A stretch of DNA of 64,000 nucleotides. Origin: Palaemon carinicauda (taxonomy: Eukaryota > Arthropoda > Malacostraca > Decapoda > Palaemonidae). This document shows positions 63,991-64,000 of the stretch, piece after piece. Location: positions 63,601,410 to 63,665,409 of the forward strand of contig NC_090763.1 in NCBI RefSeq assembly GCF_036898095.1, in the 5' to 3' direction. Each line of letters starts with the position of its first letter. Within the stretch, counting starts at the first letter, position 1. A program made the position numbers and the translations under genes. Under the pieces are notes generated by a model. The model was given only the letters and a program-made list of their open reading frames with translations, did no database searches and was not told where the DNA came from.

Positions 63991-64000
63991 TCTGCGTGAT

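Larger units (their letters stand above)
61980..64000 (-). mobile_element. DIRS-like element G, 3' part, continues past window
   Basis: It starts ACAAATTCGTAGATAATTTG, almost identical to the F left end, and runs in the same orientation. It contains the left terminal repeat (with a G run at 62117-62132), the ICR at 62235-62330, and most of a mutated recombinase. RT and gag would lie beyond 64000. Confidence 0.9.

Noticed and set aside
1..64000. CRISPR arrays, bacterial operons, rRNA genes, functional tRNA genes, LTR retrovirus-like elements
   Set aside because: None seen. Tandem repeats are minisatellites or microsatellites, the only tRNA-like sequence is a SINE, and there are no integrase or envelope motifs or LTR pairs.

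Overview
This is eukaryotic nuclear DNA, AT-rich outside its mobile elements and dominated by transposable elements. Two repeats that I recognise from decapod crustacean sequence, and the very high load of DIRS-like elements, suggest an arthropod, most probably a decapod (shrimp or crab type). That placement is inference. There are no operons or bacterial features.

The only host gene I can support is eIF2B beta (EIF2B2), on the minus strand. Four consecutive coding exons were found, at 50090-50304, 40160-40316, 25803-25997 and 25046-25224. They have GT/AG borders and compatible phases and encode about 249 residues of a protein that is about 350 long in human. The N-terminal exons probably lie beyond 64000. 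The last short exon was not found.

Most of the window is made of DIRS-like tyrosine-recombinase retrotransposons, called A to G here. A is 10281-16100 and lacks its 3' end. B is 17521-24006. C is 27421-34177 and sits inside the left terminal repeat of D (27302-38887). E is 44014-49843, F is 53682-61569, and G runs from 61980 past the window end. All seven have their genes on the minus strand, the same sense as EIF2B2. B to F show the full DIRS layout of inverted terminal repeats plus an internal complementary region (ICR), which holds the complements of both outer ends side by side just downstream of the recombinase gene; G shows the left end and ICR. C has open gag, RT/RNase H and recombinase frames and nearly identical ends, so it looks recently active. 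The coding regions of B and E are wrecked although their ends are almost identical.

Other elements are three copies of one APE-type LINE (5115-10280 interrupted, 24236-24960, 50325-53173) and a 3.13-kb Tigger/pogo transposon with an intact 618-residue transposase, inserted at a TA inside the first LINE. There is also a 1.34-kb Harbinger-like non-autonomous element carrying a tRNA-derived SINE, several short dispersed repeats, and a 146-bp hairpin at 197-342 formed from the two ends of a D-family DIRS element.

Reading left to right: 1-5100 is intergenic or intronic with short repeats; 5.1-10.3 kb is LINE plus Tigger; 10.3-24 kb is DIRS A and B; 24.2-26 kb is a LINE tail and two EIF2B2 exons; 26-40 kb is an intron with D and C; 40.2 kb is an exon; 40.3-50 kb is an intron with the Harbinger-like element and E; 50.1 kb is an exon; 50.3-64 kb holds LINE copy 3, F and G.
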